From: JAXLWB01 sp046328715
GTDB taxonomy: Bacteria > Chloroflexota > Anaerolineae > Caldilineales > Caldilineaceae
Reading direction: 5' to 3'
DNA length: 64,000 nt
NCBI GenBank assembly: GCA_046328715.1
Contig: JAXLWB010000005.1
Span: 124,001-188,000 of the forward strand
Shown here: piece by piece, positions 24,961 through 32,896 of the stretch
Numbering within the stretch: position 1 is the stretch's first letter
Layout of the letters: the number at the start of each line of letters is the position of its first letter
Notes under the pieces: model-generated
The model's database searches: none
Seen by the model: only the letters and a program-made list of their open reading frames with translations
What the model was told of the DNA's origin: nothing
Translations under genes and position numbers: made by a program

Positions 24961-25656
24961 ATGCAAGAAAAGATTCTCGTGGTGGAAGATGACCGTGCTG
25001 TGGCGCGTGGCCTAGAATATGGTCTACGCAATGAAGGCTACCAGGTAATCGTGGCCAGCAGCGGCAAACAGGCGCTGGATCTAGCCCATAATGAAGCTCC
25101 GAACTTGCTCTTACTCGACATTCGCCTGCCTGACATTTCTGGCTTCGATGTCTGTCGACAGTTGCGCAGCGAAGGTAGGTTGCAGCCGATCCTGATGCTG
25201 ACAGCGCGCGATGAAGAGATGGACAAGGTGCTTGGTCTCGAATTGGGGGCTGATGATTATGTCGTGAAGCCGTATAGTTTGCGCGAGCTGCTGTCACGTG
25301 TGCGCGCCTTGCTTCGTCGTGCCTATGGAGAATTTGCTCAAAACAGTGCTGCACAGAAGTTACGCTTCGACAACATCGAACTTGATCTCGAACGACTCAC
25401 CGTGATGCGCGGGCAAAACTCAATCGAGTTAACTCCGCTCGAGTTCCGCCTGCTGCGCCACCTGGCCGTTCACCCTCGCCAACCCTTTTCACGCAATCAA
25501 CTCATCGAAATCATCTGGGGCTACGATAGCAGCATCGGTGATGAACGTACTGTTGATGTTCATATGCGCCACCTGCGTCAGAAGCTCGAAGACGATCCCG
25601 CTAATCCACGTTGGCTAGTCACCGTTCGAGGCGTCGGCTACAAACTCGACATCTAG
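24961..25656 (+). CDS. OmpR/PhoB-family response regulator
   Basis: This is a 231-residue two-domain regulator. Asp10 and Asp11 form the acidic pocket, Asp53 is phosphorylated (LLLLDIRLP), Thr81 and Lys103 (VVKPYS) are the switch residues. The winged helix (about 128-230) has RNQLIEIIWGYDSS, VDVHMRHLRQKLED and VRGVGYKLDI. Its start lies three bases from the anti-sigma stop, so it is co-transcribed with the sigma pair. The cognate kinase lies two genes downstream. Confidence 0.93.
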   Translation: MQEKILVVEDDRAVARGLEYGLRNEGYQVIVASSGKQALDLAHNEAPNLLLLDIRLPDISGFDVCRQLRSEGRLQPILMLTARDEEMDKVLGLELGADDYVVKPYSLRELLSRVRALLRRAYGEFAQNSAAQKLRFDNIELDLERLTVMRGQNSIELTPLEFRLLRHLAVHPRQPFSRNQLIEIIWGYDSSIGDERTVDVHMRHLRQKLEDDPANPRWLVTVRGVGYKLDI

Positions 25657-25815
25657 CACATAGAATAACCTGCCCTTACCTCTCCACTCTTGCTCATTAT
25701 TGCGATTTCTTAACAGAGACGTAAACATTTCGCAGCTTTCCTCCTGTACACTATCAGCAGATCGATCAATCAGAACTGGAAGTTTCATCTGTTATTTCGT
25801 ATAGGAGAAATTGCT

Positions 25816-26991
25816 ATGTCTACCAAGCGAATGTTTCATACGCTTTTTGCTGGCGCACTGCTTGCAACAGGCTGCTTGTTTACCACGAGCGCAAGCCTCT
25901 TCGCACAATCCACCGATACTAAAGTCGTCACGGTTGTGGGTGAGGCTGCCCCAAAAGAGCCGGGTGTGCTAATCACTTCGGCCCGCCCCGATAGCCCTGC
26001 GGCCAAGGCCGGACTGCGACGAGGCGACATCGTGTTGAGTGTGGATGGCGAAGCCGTCAACAGCGCCGATGAGTTACGTGCCAAAATCAGCAGCAAGAAA
26101 GCGGGGGAAACCGTGTCACTGAGCGTCCTACATGGCGATGAGACACGCGAACTTACTGTGACCCTGGCTCCGCGTGACGATACCGGTGTCCTTGGCGTAA
26201 CGGCTGAGCAGGACTCCGATGCAAATGTCGTCTTCTACAACGCACAACCTGCTCTGCCGGGCCAAGGCACACTTTCCATCCAGCCTGAACAACCATTCAA
26301 TCTGCCTGTTCCGCCTGCGATGGGTACGGTTTCTACAACGCTCCAACTACAGATCGTGGAGGTGAGCCCGGATACGCCAGCCGCCGAGGCGGGATTGAAA
26401 GCAGGAGAGATCATCGTCGATCTCAACAATGAGCCACTGAAGAGGCCCGAATCTTTGAGCGAGCAAGTTGCTCAATCCAAACCGGGCGATAAAGTGACCC
26501 TTACGATCAAAAGCTCGCCAGCCGTCAGTGAAACCCAAGAGGTGGAGATCACCCTCGGTGAACGAAAGGATCAACCTGGGAAAGGCTACTTGGGTATCCG
26601 CGTTGCACCCATGTTTATGTTCGAAAGCGAAAGTGTCAATCCCGACAGTCACTTTATGCTGCGTACCGACGTGATGACGGATGCACTTGCCGTTCCGGCA
26701 GAGGTTATTCCAGCAGAAGGCGGCGTTTCGGTCGAGGTGAGCCGCGCTCAAGTGGGGGCACCTCCGCTTTTTAGTATGGCGCAGGGGATGATTTGTATGC
26801 CTGCACCAGCCAGTGCAGTTATGGCCCCCGGCCAGCCTTTGCCCGGCCAGCCCATGGCGATCCCTGCGCTGCCTACCTATTTTTTCCAGCAGAATGTGGA
26901 TGGTGGAGTGTCAATTTCTGGTTCTGTGCAAACACCAGATGTGCTACAATTTGAAAAAGCTGTACCTGCTCTACCTAGTGATGAGATTTAG
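25816..26991 (+). CDS. Secreted two-PDZ protein without protease domain
   Basis: This 391-residue exported protein has a signal peptide (about 1-30, LFAGALLATGCLFTTSASLFA) and two PDZ domains. PDZ1 (about 38-118) has DSPAAKAGLRRGDIVLSVDG. PDZ2 (about 175-265) has DTPAAEAGLKAGEIIVDLNN. A Pro/Gly-rich tail follows. No trypsin-like catalytic triad precedes the PDZs, unlike HtrA/DegP. It is encoded between a response regulator and a sensor kinase, so it may present peptides or unfolded proteins to the kinase or to a protease acting on the anti-sigma factor (inference). AGGAG precedes the ATG. Confidence 0.85.
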   Translation: MSTKRMFHTLFAGALLATGCLFTTSASLFAQSTDTKVVTVVGEAAPKEPGVLITSARPDSPAAKAGLRRGDIVLSVDGEAVNSADELRAKISSKKAGETVSLSVLHGDETRELTVTLAPRDDTGVLGVTAEQDSDANVVFYNAQPALPGQGTLSIQPEQPFNLPVPPAMGTVSTTLQLQIVEVSPDTPAAEAGLKAGEIIVDLNNEPLKRPESLSEQVAQSKPGDKVTLTIKSSPAVSETQEVEITLGERKDQPGKGYLGIRVAPMFMFESESVNPDSHFMLRTDVMTDALAVPAEVIPAEGGVSVEVSRAQVGAPPLFSMAQGMICMPAPASAVMAPGQPLPGQPMAIPALPTYFFQQNVDGGVSISGSVQTPDVLQFEKAVPALPSDEI

Positions 26992-27061
26992 AAACTCGTG
27001 TTACGCAAAATAATCGGCTTGTTTGCTAATCCATAAATGCTGGCTTCAGCGCTACAGGTCA

Positions 27062-27171
27062 ATCTGTCATTCCGAAGGAATCCTAGCCAACTCCTCCACA
27101 CATGTCTGCGAGTCACAGGAGAATTCATTAGTCGCAGGTTGGCAATGAAGGATTCCTTCGGAATGGCAGAT
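27062..27171. repeat. TCATTCCGAAGGAATCC palindromic repeat
   Basis: The 23-bp left arm (27062-27084, ATCTGTCATTCCGAAGGAAT then CCT) pairs with 27149-27171 with one mismatch, around a 64-nt centre. It lies in the gap between the PDZ gene and the sensor kinase. The shape suggests a non-autonomous mobile repeat; a relative with CATTCTGAGCG arms is at 14994. Confidence 0.72.
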
Positions 27172-27211
27172 CGGCTCACGCGGTTGTGAGGACCATCCTG
27201 CCACCTGCCTC

Positions 27212-28930
27212 TTGCCTATGTTCCATTCGATTCGTTGGCGTCTGATCGTTAGTTATACTCTTTTGACACTGCTCACGGTCACGCTGCTTGGCGTGACCGT
27301 GCTGTCGTTGATGCAGCGTTACATCAAACAGCAAGAGGAAGCTCATCTGCGTCTAAATGCCGAAGCGCTGGCACGCCAGGCGCAATACCTCATGGGTTGG
27401 AACCTGCCGGATCTGCGTTTAATGGACCTAGCACGTACGGCTGCGATCTTGGGCGACTTTCAGGTGCGCATCCTCAATCGCCAGGAGATGGTGCTGGCCG
27501 ATTCTGGTCTTCCTGACTCGCTACAGCAATTTTCCTGGTATGTTCCTGCACTCAATACTGTAGCCGTCGAGGCAATGCCAATGACCAGCGCCATGATAGT
27601 AGGTCAAGCGCTGCCTGCTGACGAATTGCCTCCACCACCTCCAAATGAATTGTCGAGCATCTTGAACATCAGTGATACAACAAATTCCTCTGTCACTGTG
27701 ATTCGTCAATCGCCGAGTTTGTGGGGGCCATTGATTGAATTTGCTGTGATCTCCAGCGAACAGCGCGCAACTGCTACTGGTCCACAATTTAATGTAGTCT
27801 ATCCTTCTATGGGCGCAATGGGCGGCGTGGCAGTCGCAGGTTCAATGGTCATGACACAGAATGTCTTCATCACCCAAACCGCGACTAGTGTCCGTTCTTC
27901 ACAAGTTGTGAGCGTCCCCATCGAAAACCCAGGCGGAATGCTTGGCTATGTGGAGCTAAGTCATGCGCCAAGCCTTGGTGCGGAAGCATTGGGCGCGGTT
28001 CGTCGCTTGTTTGCGTGGGCGGCGGCTGGGGTGAGCTTGCTGACCGTGGTCGTCGGCCTTTTCATTAGCCGGAGTTTAACTGCGCCACTGCAAGTGTTGC
28101 GCTCGGTTACGACGCAAATGAATGCTGGCAATCTGGCTACCCGTGCTGGAGTCCAAGGACAGGATGAAATCGCTGGCCTGGCGCGCGACTTCAATCAGAT
28201 GGCGGCGGCTCTGGAGGAAAGTTTCAGCTCATTGGCCGCAGAACGAGACGCTTTGCGCCGCTTTATTGCCGACGCCTCGCACGAGTTGCGCACACCAATT
28301 ACGGCGCTGCGTTCTTTTAATGAACTGCTGCTCGGCGTAGCAGAGGCCGATCCAGCGGCGCGCCAAGAATTCTTGCAAGAGGGGCAAGCGCAGATCAGAA
28401 GGCTGGAACGTATCACCGACAGTTTGCTCAATCTTTCTCGCTTGGAAGGTGGTCTCGTCGCTCTCCACTGTGAAGTTCGTCCCGTCTCTGAACTGCTGCA
28501 AAATGTCGTCAACAATTTTAAGCGTATTGCCCAGGAGCGTGACGTTGCACTGACAGTAAATCTGCCAGAGAAGGCACTTACAGTCTACTGCGATAGCCAA
28601 CAAATGGAATCGGCCTTGGGTAACCTGGTGGATAATGCGCTCAAATTCACTCCACCGGGAGGCGAGGTACAAATCGGGGCTACCGTCGATGGGTCTGGCA
28701 AGGGGCACTCTACTGTGCTGTTATGGGTAAAAGATAACGGTGTTGGCATTGATGCAGAGGAAATGCCACTGATCTTTGATCGTTTTCACCGGGGCAAAAA
28801 CGTCACCTATGCGGGTAGCGGCCTTGGCTTGGCAATCGTAAAGCGCATCATCGACATGCACAAGGGCACGATTGAAGTCCTCAGCGAACCAGGACAAGGG
28901 TCACAGTTTGTGATCCGTCTGCCCCTATAA
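27212..28930 (+). CDS. Sensor histidine kinase with large extracytoplasmic domain
   Basis: This is a 572-residue kinase with transmembrane helices at about 11-33 and 265-287. Its roughly 230-residue extracytoplasmic domain contains a proline-rich patch (LPPPPPNE, about 139-146). HAMP (about 288-340) leads to HisKA with His357 (ADASHELRTPI). ATPase motifs NLVDNALKFT, DNGVGI, FDRFHRG and GSGLGLAI are intact. It completes the regulator-PDZ-kinase set. The large sensory part matches a protein or peptide ligand better than a small ion, possibly the PDZ protein. Confidence 0.92.
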   Translation: MPMFHSIRWRLIVSYTLLTLLTVTLLGVTVLSLMQRYIKQQEEAHLRLNAEALARQAQYLMGWNLPDLRLMDLARTAAILGDFQVRILNRQEMVLADSGLPDSLQQFSWYVPALNTVAVEAMPMTSAMIVGQALPADELPPPPPNELSSILNISDTTNSSVTVIRQSPSLWGPLIEFAVISSEQRATATGPQFNVVYPSMGAMGGVAVAGSMVMTQNVFITQTATSVRSSQVVSVPIENPGGMLGYVELSHAPSLGAEALGAVRRLFAWAAAGVSLLTVVVGLFISRSLTAPLQVLRSVTTQMNAGNLATRAGVQGQDEIAGLARDFNQMAAALEESFSSLAAERDALRRFIADASHELRTPITALRSFNELLLGVAEADPAARQEFLQEGQAQIRRLERITDSLLNLSRLEGGLVALHCEVRPVSELLQNVVNNFKRIAQERDVALTVNLPEKALTVYCDSQQMESALGNLVDNALKFTPPGGEVQIGATVDGSGKGHSTVLLWVKDNGVGIDAEEMPLIFDRFHRGKNVTYAGSGLGLAIVKRIIDMHKGTIEVLSEPGQGSQFVIRLPL

Positions 28931-29226
28931 AATGATTGACCACCCTTTTTGACCACCTTTTGAGCACTTTTTGGACTGTTGTTCAATCTGCTCACTCCTA
29001 TATATTCTTCTCAAGAAATAAAAACTCATTACATCCAGTTTGAAAACTCCTACGTCAGTCATTGTGAAGAACGCAAACTACTGGACGCAGTGTTCGAAAT
29101 TCGCAGTTTCAACCATTTTCGCTACAGATCAATGAGCAGCATCGGTTTGCAATTTGGTACGTATGATTCGCAACAGATAAGCGAGTAGCTATTCCCGAAC
29201 AGAACTCTTAAAATCGTCACGTTTGT

Positions 29227-30822
29227 ATGCTGGGAGGCAGCATGCCTATGATTCGTTTTGCCAATTTTCAATCGAAACATCAGCGTCACACCCTGTTGGT
29301 GCCGCTGTTCGCCTTGAGTCTCCTGCTGTTGAGCAGCGCCAATATGTTTGCTCACCCCTTGGGTAACTTTACCATCAACCGCTACAGTCGACTCGAAATC
29401 GCAGCGGATAAGGTTCAGCTCGTCTACGTGCTGGACATTGCCGAAATTCCAACCCACCGCATTCGCGTGGAGATCGATAGCGATGGCGACGGCCAGATCA
29501 GCGCAACCGAAGAGCAACGCTATCTTGCGCAAGAGGCTACGATGCTGGGGCAGAACTTTGAGTTGCGCAGCGGCCAGAGGTCGCTTTCACTGCAAAATGA
29601 TGCGATCACACTGCATTTCGCCGAAGGTCAGGCCGGTCTACCGATCCTGCGTATCGAGGCTAACTATTCAGCGCCACTAGCGGAAAACGATGGCACACAG
29701 TCATTGGTCTATCGTGATAACAACTTTGCTGGTCAAATCGGCTGGCAAGAGGTTGTGGTCAAGCCGATCGGCTCCATCTCGTTACTCAGCAACAATGCCT
29801 CGACCACTGAGCTAAGCGACCAATTGCGCCATTATCCCACCGATCTGCTCACCAATCCGCCTGCCGTGAATTCGGCTACAGTTGAATATTCGCTAGCGGG
29901 TGGTCAAGCAGAGAAGCAGGCCAATCAGGAAACAAAGCCTGACACACAGTTACTAAACACGCCTGAAGCAAAGGAAAGCGCCATTGGCAAACCAACCGAC
30001 GGTTTTGCTGACCTGATCAAGACCAGCGCACTCACGCCGTGGACGATCTTACTTGCACTCTTGGCCGCCTTTGGTTGGGGTGCTGCGCACGCCATGTCGC
30101 CTGGCCACGGCAAGACCATTGTCGGGGCCTATCTGGTCGGTGCACGCGGTACGATTCGCCATGCGCTCTTTCTCGGTTTGACGACGACCATCACGCACAC
30201 GGCTGGCGTCTTTGCCCTCGGCTTTGTCACACTCTTTTTGGCCAACTTCGTCCTGCCCGAGACGCTCTATCCGTGGCTCGGTGTCCTTTCCGGCTTGACG
30301 ATCATTACCCTCGGCCTCTCACTCTCCTGGAGTCGCCTCAAGAGTGGATTGGGCATTAAGGCGATGTCTGCTCATGACCACACTCACGGTGCGGATGAAA
30401 ATTCTGCACTCTACCACGATCACGGTGATGGTTACTATCACAGCCATGTGGTGCCTAATACTGGCAATGGCGTTTCCTGGCGCAGTTTGCTGGCATTGGG
30501 TGTGTCCGGTGGACTGATCCCCTGTCCCTCGGCATTGGTTCTGATGCTCGGTGCGATTAGTTTGGAACGAGTGGGTTTTGGCCTGGTTTTGATCTTTGTC
30601 TTTAGCCTGGGATTGGCGACTGTGTTGAGTGGCATCGGCATCCTGCTCGTCAAAGCACGAAGCTTCTTTGATCGCCTACCGGTCGATGGTCGTGTTGCTC
30701 GGTTGTTACCGGTTGCCAGTGCGCTGTTTATCACCCTCTTGGGGATAGGTATCACCTGGCAAGCGTTTGTTTCACTTCATTTATTTGAAATTCAGATAGC
30801 TAGCATTGCTCAGATTTTTTAG
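29227..30822 (+). CDS. NicO-like nickel/cobalt transporter with exported EF-hand domain
   Basis: This 531-residue protein (alternative start at 29245) has an N-terminal signal segment and an extracytoplasmic domain (about 43-260). That domain contains a textbook EF-hand loop, DSDGDGQISATEE (Asp84, Asp86, Asp88, Glu95). A six-to-eight-helix membrane domain (about 270-525) follows, with the NicO motif AAHAMSPGHGKTIVGAYLVG and a second motif around VSGGLIPCPSALV. A His/Asp-rich loop (about 378-405, HDHTHG, HDHGDGYYHSH) should bind metal. RcnA/NicO proteins export or import Ni2+ or Co2+. It precedes two DUF4331 genes. Confidence 0.85.
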   Translation: MLGGSMPMIRFANFQSKHQRHTLLVPLFALSLLLLSSANMFAHPLGNFTINRYSRLEIAADKVQLVYVLDIAEIPTHRIRVEIDSDGDGQISATEEQRYLAQEATMLGQNFELRSGQRSLSLQNDAITLHFAEGQAGLPILRIEANYSAPLAENDGTQSLVYRDNNFAGQIGWQEVVVKPIGSISLLSNNASTTELSDQLRHYPTDLLTNPPAVNSATVEYSLAGGQAEKQANQETKPDTQLLNTPEAKESAIGKPTDGFADLIKTSALTPWTILLALLAAFGWGAAHAMSPGHGKTIVGAYLVGARGTIRHALFLGLTTTITHTAGVFALGFVTLFLANFVLPETLYPWLGVLSGLTIITLGLSLSWSRLKSGLGIKAMSAHDHTHGADENSALYHDHGDGYYHSHVVPNTGNGVSWRSLLALGVSGGLIPCPSALVLMLGAISLERVGFGLVLIFVFSLGLATVLSGIGILLVKARSFFDRLPVDGRVARLLPVASALFITLLGIGITWQAFVSLHLFEIQIASIAQIF

Positions 30823-30948
30823 AAGGAGGTGGGGTGTTGCGGGTAAAGCGACCGCAAACCAAGAATGCTCAACTCGTTTCCGTAGAGGTAATATCGCCTC
30901 ATGTCAAACCTGTACCAAATTCAATCACATTTTTAAAGGAGAAAGTTC

Positions 30949-32580
30949 ATGTTTAGTTTTCGTTCAATGCGCACAATGCAACGTTTGGGTCTCGCAGCCA
31001 GCGTTGCATTGACGCCCCTGCTCTTGATTGCTGCCGTATTGGTGGCAATGAACGGCACCGCCCAAGCTTCCAGTCACCGTGAGGCACCGCTGATTTCCAA
31101 GGATGCCTTTGCTGACAACACCGACACCTATGTCTGGATGTCAAAGGACAAGAATGTCGTATTGGCCGCACTCTGGATTCCTTTTGAAGGTCCCGAAGGG
31201 GGGCCTAATTACTGGGAATGGGATGATACCGCCCTCTACGACATCTATGTCGATAATGACGGCGATGCCAAAGCGGACATCACCTATACACTGTCAAGCC
31301 GGGCAACAATTGCTACGCCGGGCACCTTCCTTTACAACACAGGGCCGATTGGTGCAGATGGCAGCAACTGGAATCGCCGCCAATATTACACAGTAACCGA
31401 GACGCTGGAGGATGGTTCCGTCAATACCCTGGTCAGCAACAAACTGGCTGCGCCCTCGAATATCGGCGAGAAGTCCACTGGCAACTACAGCACGTTAGAG
31501 CAGAACGCCATGACTACGACACCCCAAGGTGTGAAGATTTTTGCTGGCCAGGCCGATGATCCCTTCTTTGTCGATCTGCAAGTCTTCGACCTGCTCACCT
31601 TGCGTGGTTTGGATGGAGTCACTCCACCCAAGCCCGGCAGCTTGCCGCTGGGCTATCTCAACAATAACATTCCAATCGATTCGCTCTCTGCTTTTAACGC
31701 TCATGCTCTGGTGATCGAAGCTGCTCCAAGCCACGTAACCAAAGGTGATTCCGTGATTGGTGTTTGGTCGGGTACACGTCGTCCAAGTTTGACCGTGTTG
31801 GCCGCCGATGGCAGCTCTACAACCACTTATAAGCAGGTTTCTCGCCTGGGCATGCCTCTGGTGAACGAAGTCGTCCTGCCGATGAATTTGAAGGATATTT
31901 TCAACAGCGTCAGCCCGGATGTCGATCTGACCGTTTATAACTTGCTGCAAAAGAGCGTCGAAGATCCGGAAATCGGCACCTTGCTCTGCCAAATCTATGG
32001 GATGCCCTTGCCCGAGGACACCAACAACGATTGCCATACGGAGTATACCACTCCTGCTTCTGGCCGCGGCGACATCTTTGATATCTTCCTACGTGGCATG
32101 AAGCTGGCACGACCGTTTACGATTACAGTGGCAGATGGAAGCAAGGTAAAACTGGATGCGGGCTTTAATGTGAATCGCCCACAAAACCCAGCACTGCCAA
32201 CCTTTGACGGTGTAGTTCCTGCTGAGATGATTCGCATCAATACAGCGATCAGTGGCACCCTATGTTCGCCTACACCAAACCGTCTTGGCATTCTCGGCGG
32301 AGACGCTTGTGGCTTCCCCAACGGTCGCCGTCTGACCGATGATGTCGTCGAGATCGAACTGTTGGCCGTCGCCGGAGCCGCCTATCCGGTACTAGAAGGT
32401 AAGGATTACACCGTGCCACAGGCCTTCTTCGACATCCTTGCCCGCGGCGATGGTATCGATAAGAATGACATCCCGCTGCGTGACAGCTTCCCCTACTTAG
32501 CTCAGGCACAATCTGGCCAGATGCATTGGCACACCAATCCCTACTTCAACATCCTATTGCCCTGGATGATGAGGGAGTAA
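30949..32580 (+). CDS. Secreted DUF4331 protein 1
   Basis: AAAGGAG precedes the ATG. This 543-residue protein has a signal peptide (about 1-41, cut near AQASS) and begins its mature part with SSHREAPLISKDAFADNTD, the DUF4331 opening. A DNDGDAKAD loop (about 100-108) looks calcium-binding. DUF4331 fills the rest, with LGMPLVNEVVLPM, GRGDIFDIFLRGM and GDACGFPNGRRLTDDVVEI near the end. The family has no assigned biochemical function. It is a close paralogue of the next gene but lacks that protein's extra C-terminal domain. Confidence 0.88.
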   Translation: MFSFRSMRTMQRLGLAASVALTPLLLIAAVLVAMNGTAQASSHREAPLISKDAFADNTDTYVWMSKDKNVVLAALWIPFEGPEGGPNYWEWDDTALYDIYVDNDGDAKADITYTLSSRATIATPGTFLYNTGPIGADGSNWNRRQYYTVTETLEDGSVNTLVSNKLAAPSNIGEKSTGNYSTLEQNAMTTTPQGVKIFAGQADDPFFVDLQVFDLLTLRGLDGVTPPKPGSLPLGYLNNNIPIDSLSAFNAHALVIEAAPSHVTKGDSVIGVWSGTRRPSLTVLAADGSSTTTYKQVSRLGMPLVNEVVLPMNLKDIFNSVSPDVDLTVYNLLQKSVEDPEIGTLLCQIYGMPLPEDTNNDCHTEYTTPASGRGDIFDIFLRGMKLARPFTITVADGSKVKLDAGFNVNRPQNPALPTFDGVVPAEMIRINTAISGTLCSPTPNRLGILGGDACGFPNGRRLTDDVVEIELLAVAGAAYPVLEGKDYTVPQAFFDILARGDGIDKNDIPLRDSFPYLAQAQSGQMHWHTNPYFNILLPWMMRE

Positions 32581-32582
32581 AG

Positions 32583-32635
32583 TGATGAAACGTGATCCGT
32601 GAATCGTCGACGACCAGTTCACGCATCACGGCTCA
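32583..32635. repeat. GTGATGCGTGAA-type heptad palindrome, copy 3
   Basis: TGATGAAACGTGATCCGTGA (32583-32602) pairs with TTCACGCATCACGGCTCA (32618-32635) in heptad units. It begins two bases after the first DUF4331 stop codon. Confidence 0.75.
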
Positions 32636-32814
32636 CACATCAGACCAATCTGTTACGAATTAGAGAACGGAGCATGGCAAACTGAACAGGAGATCACCAC
32701 AAATCTCCAATCTCCAATCTCTTTTAGTAATTTCATGTTACGCATGTCGCCGAGAAGTCTGGTCAAGTTCGGTTTGTCTGGACCGACAAGTGCGCAACAT
32801 GGGTTAATAAAAAA

Positions 32815-32847
32815 GGGTCACTGGATGCTCGCAACATCCAGTGACCC
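32815..32847 (-). terminator. Hairpin with T-run on the antisense strand
   Basis: GGGTCACTGGATG and CATCCAGTGACCC form a 13-bp stem with a 7-nt loop. On the minus strand it is followed by TTTTTTATT, a good intrinsic terminator shape. On the plus strand no T-run follows. No minus-strand gene lies nearby, so it would stop antisense transcription entering the leader of the DUF4331 gene, or be a repeat remnant. Confidence 0.5.
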
Positions 32848-32896
32848 CAATGCAAACCCGTCTCACAGGTTCCGTTCTATTGTACAAGGAGAAAGT

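Larger units (their letters stand above)
32581..32896. other. Intergenic region between the DUF4331 genes
   Basis: No credible gene is seen in these 316 bp. They hold a heptad palindrome (32583-32635), an AATCTCC tandem motif (32702-32720), a strong hairpin with a T-run on the minus strand (32815-32847) and the ribosome site of the second DUF4331 gene (AAGGAGAAAGT). A frame open upstream from 32735 is not used, because the strong ribosome site lies at 32887. Confidence 0.6.

Noticed and set aside
32735..32896. Upstream extension of DUF4331 protein 2
   Set aside because: It runs through a hairpin and repeat; signal peptide and AAGGAG point to 32897.
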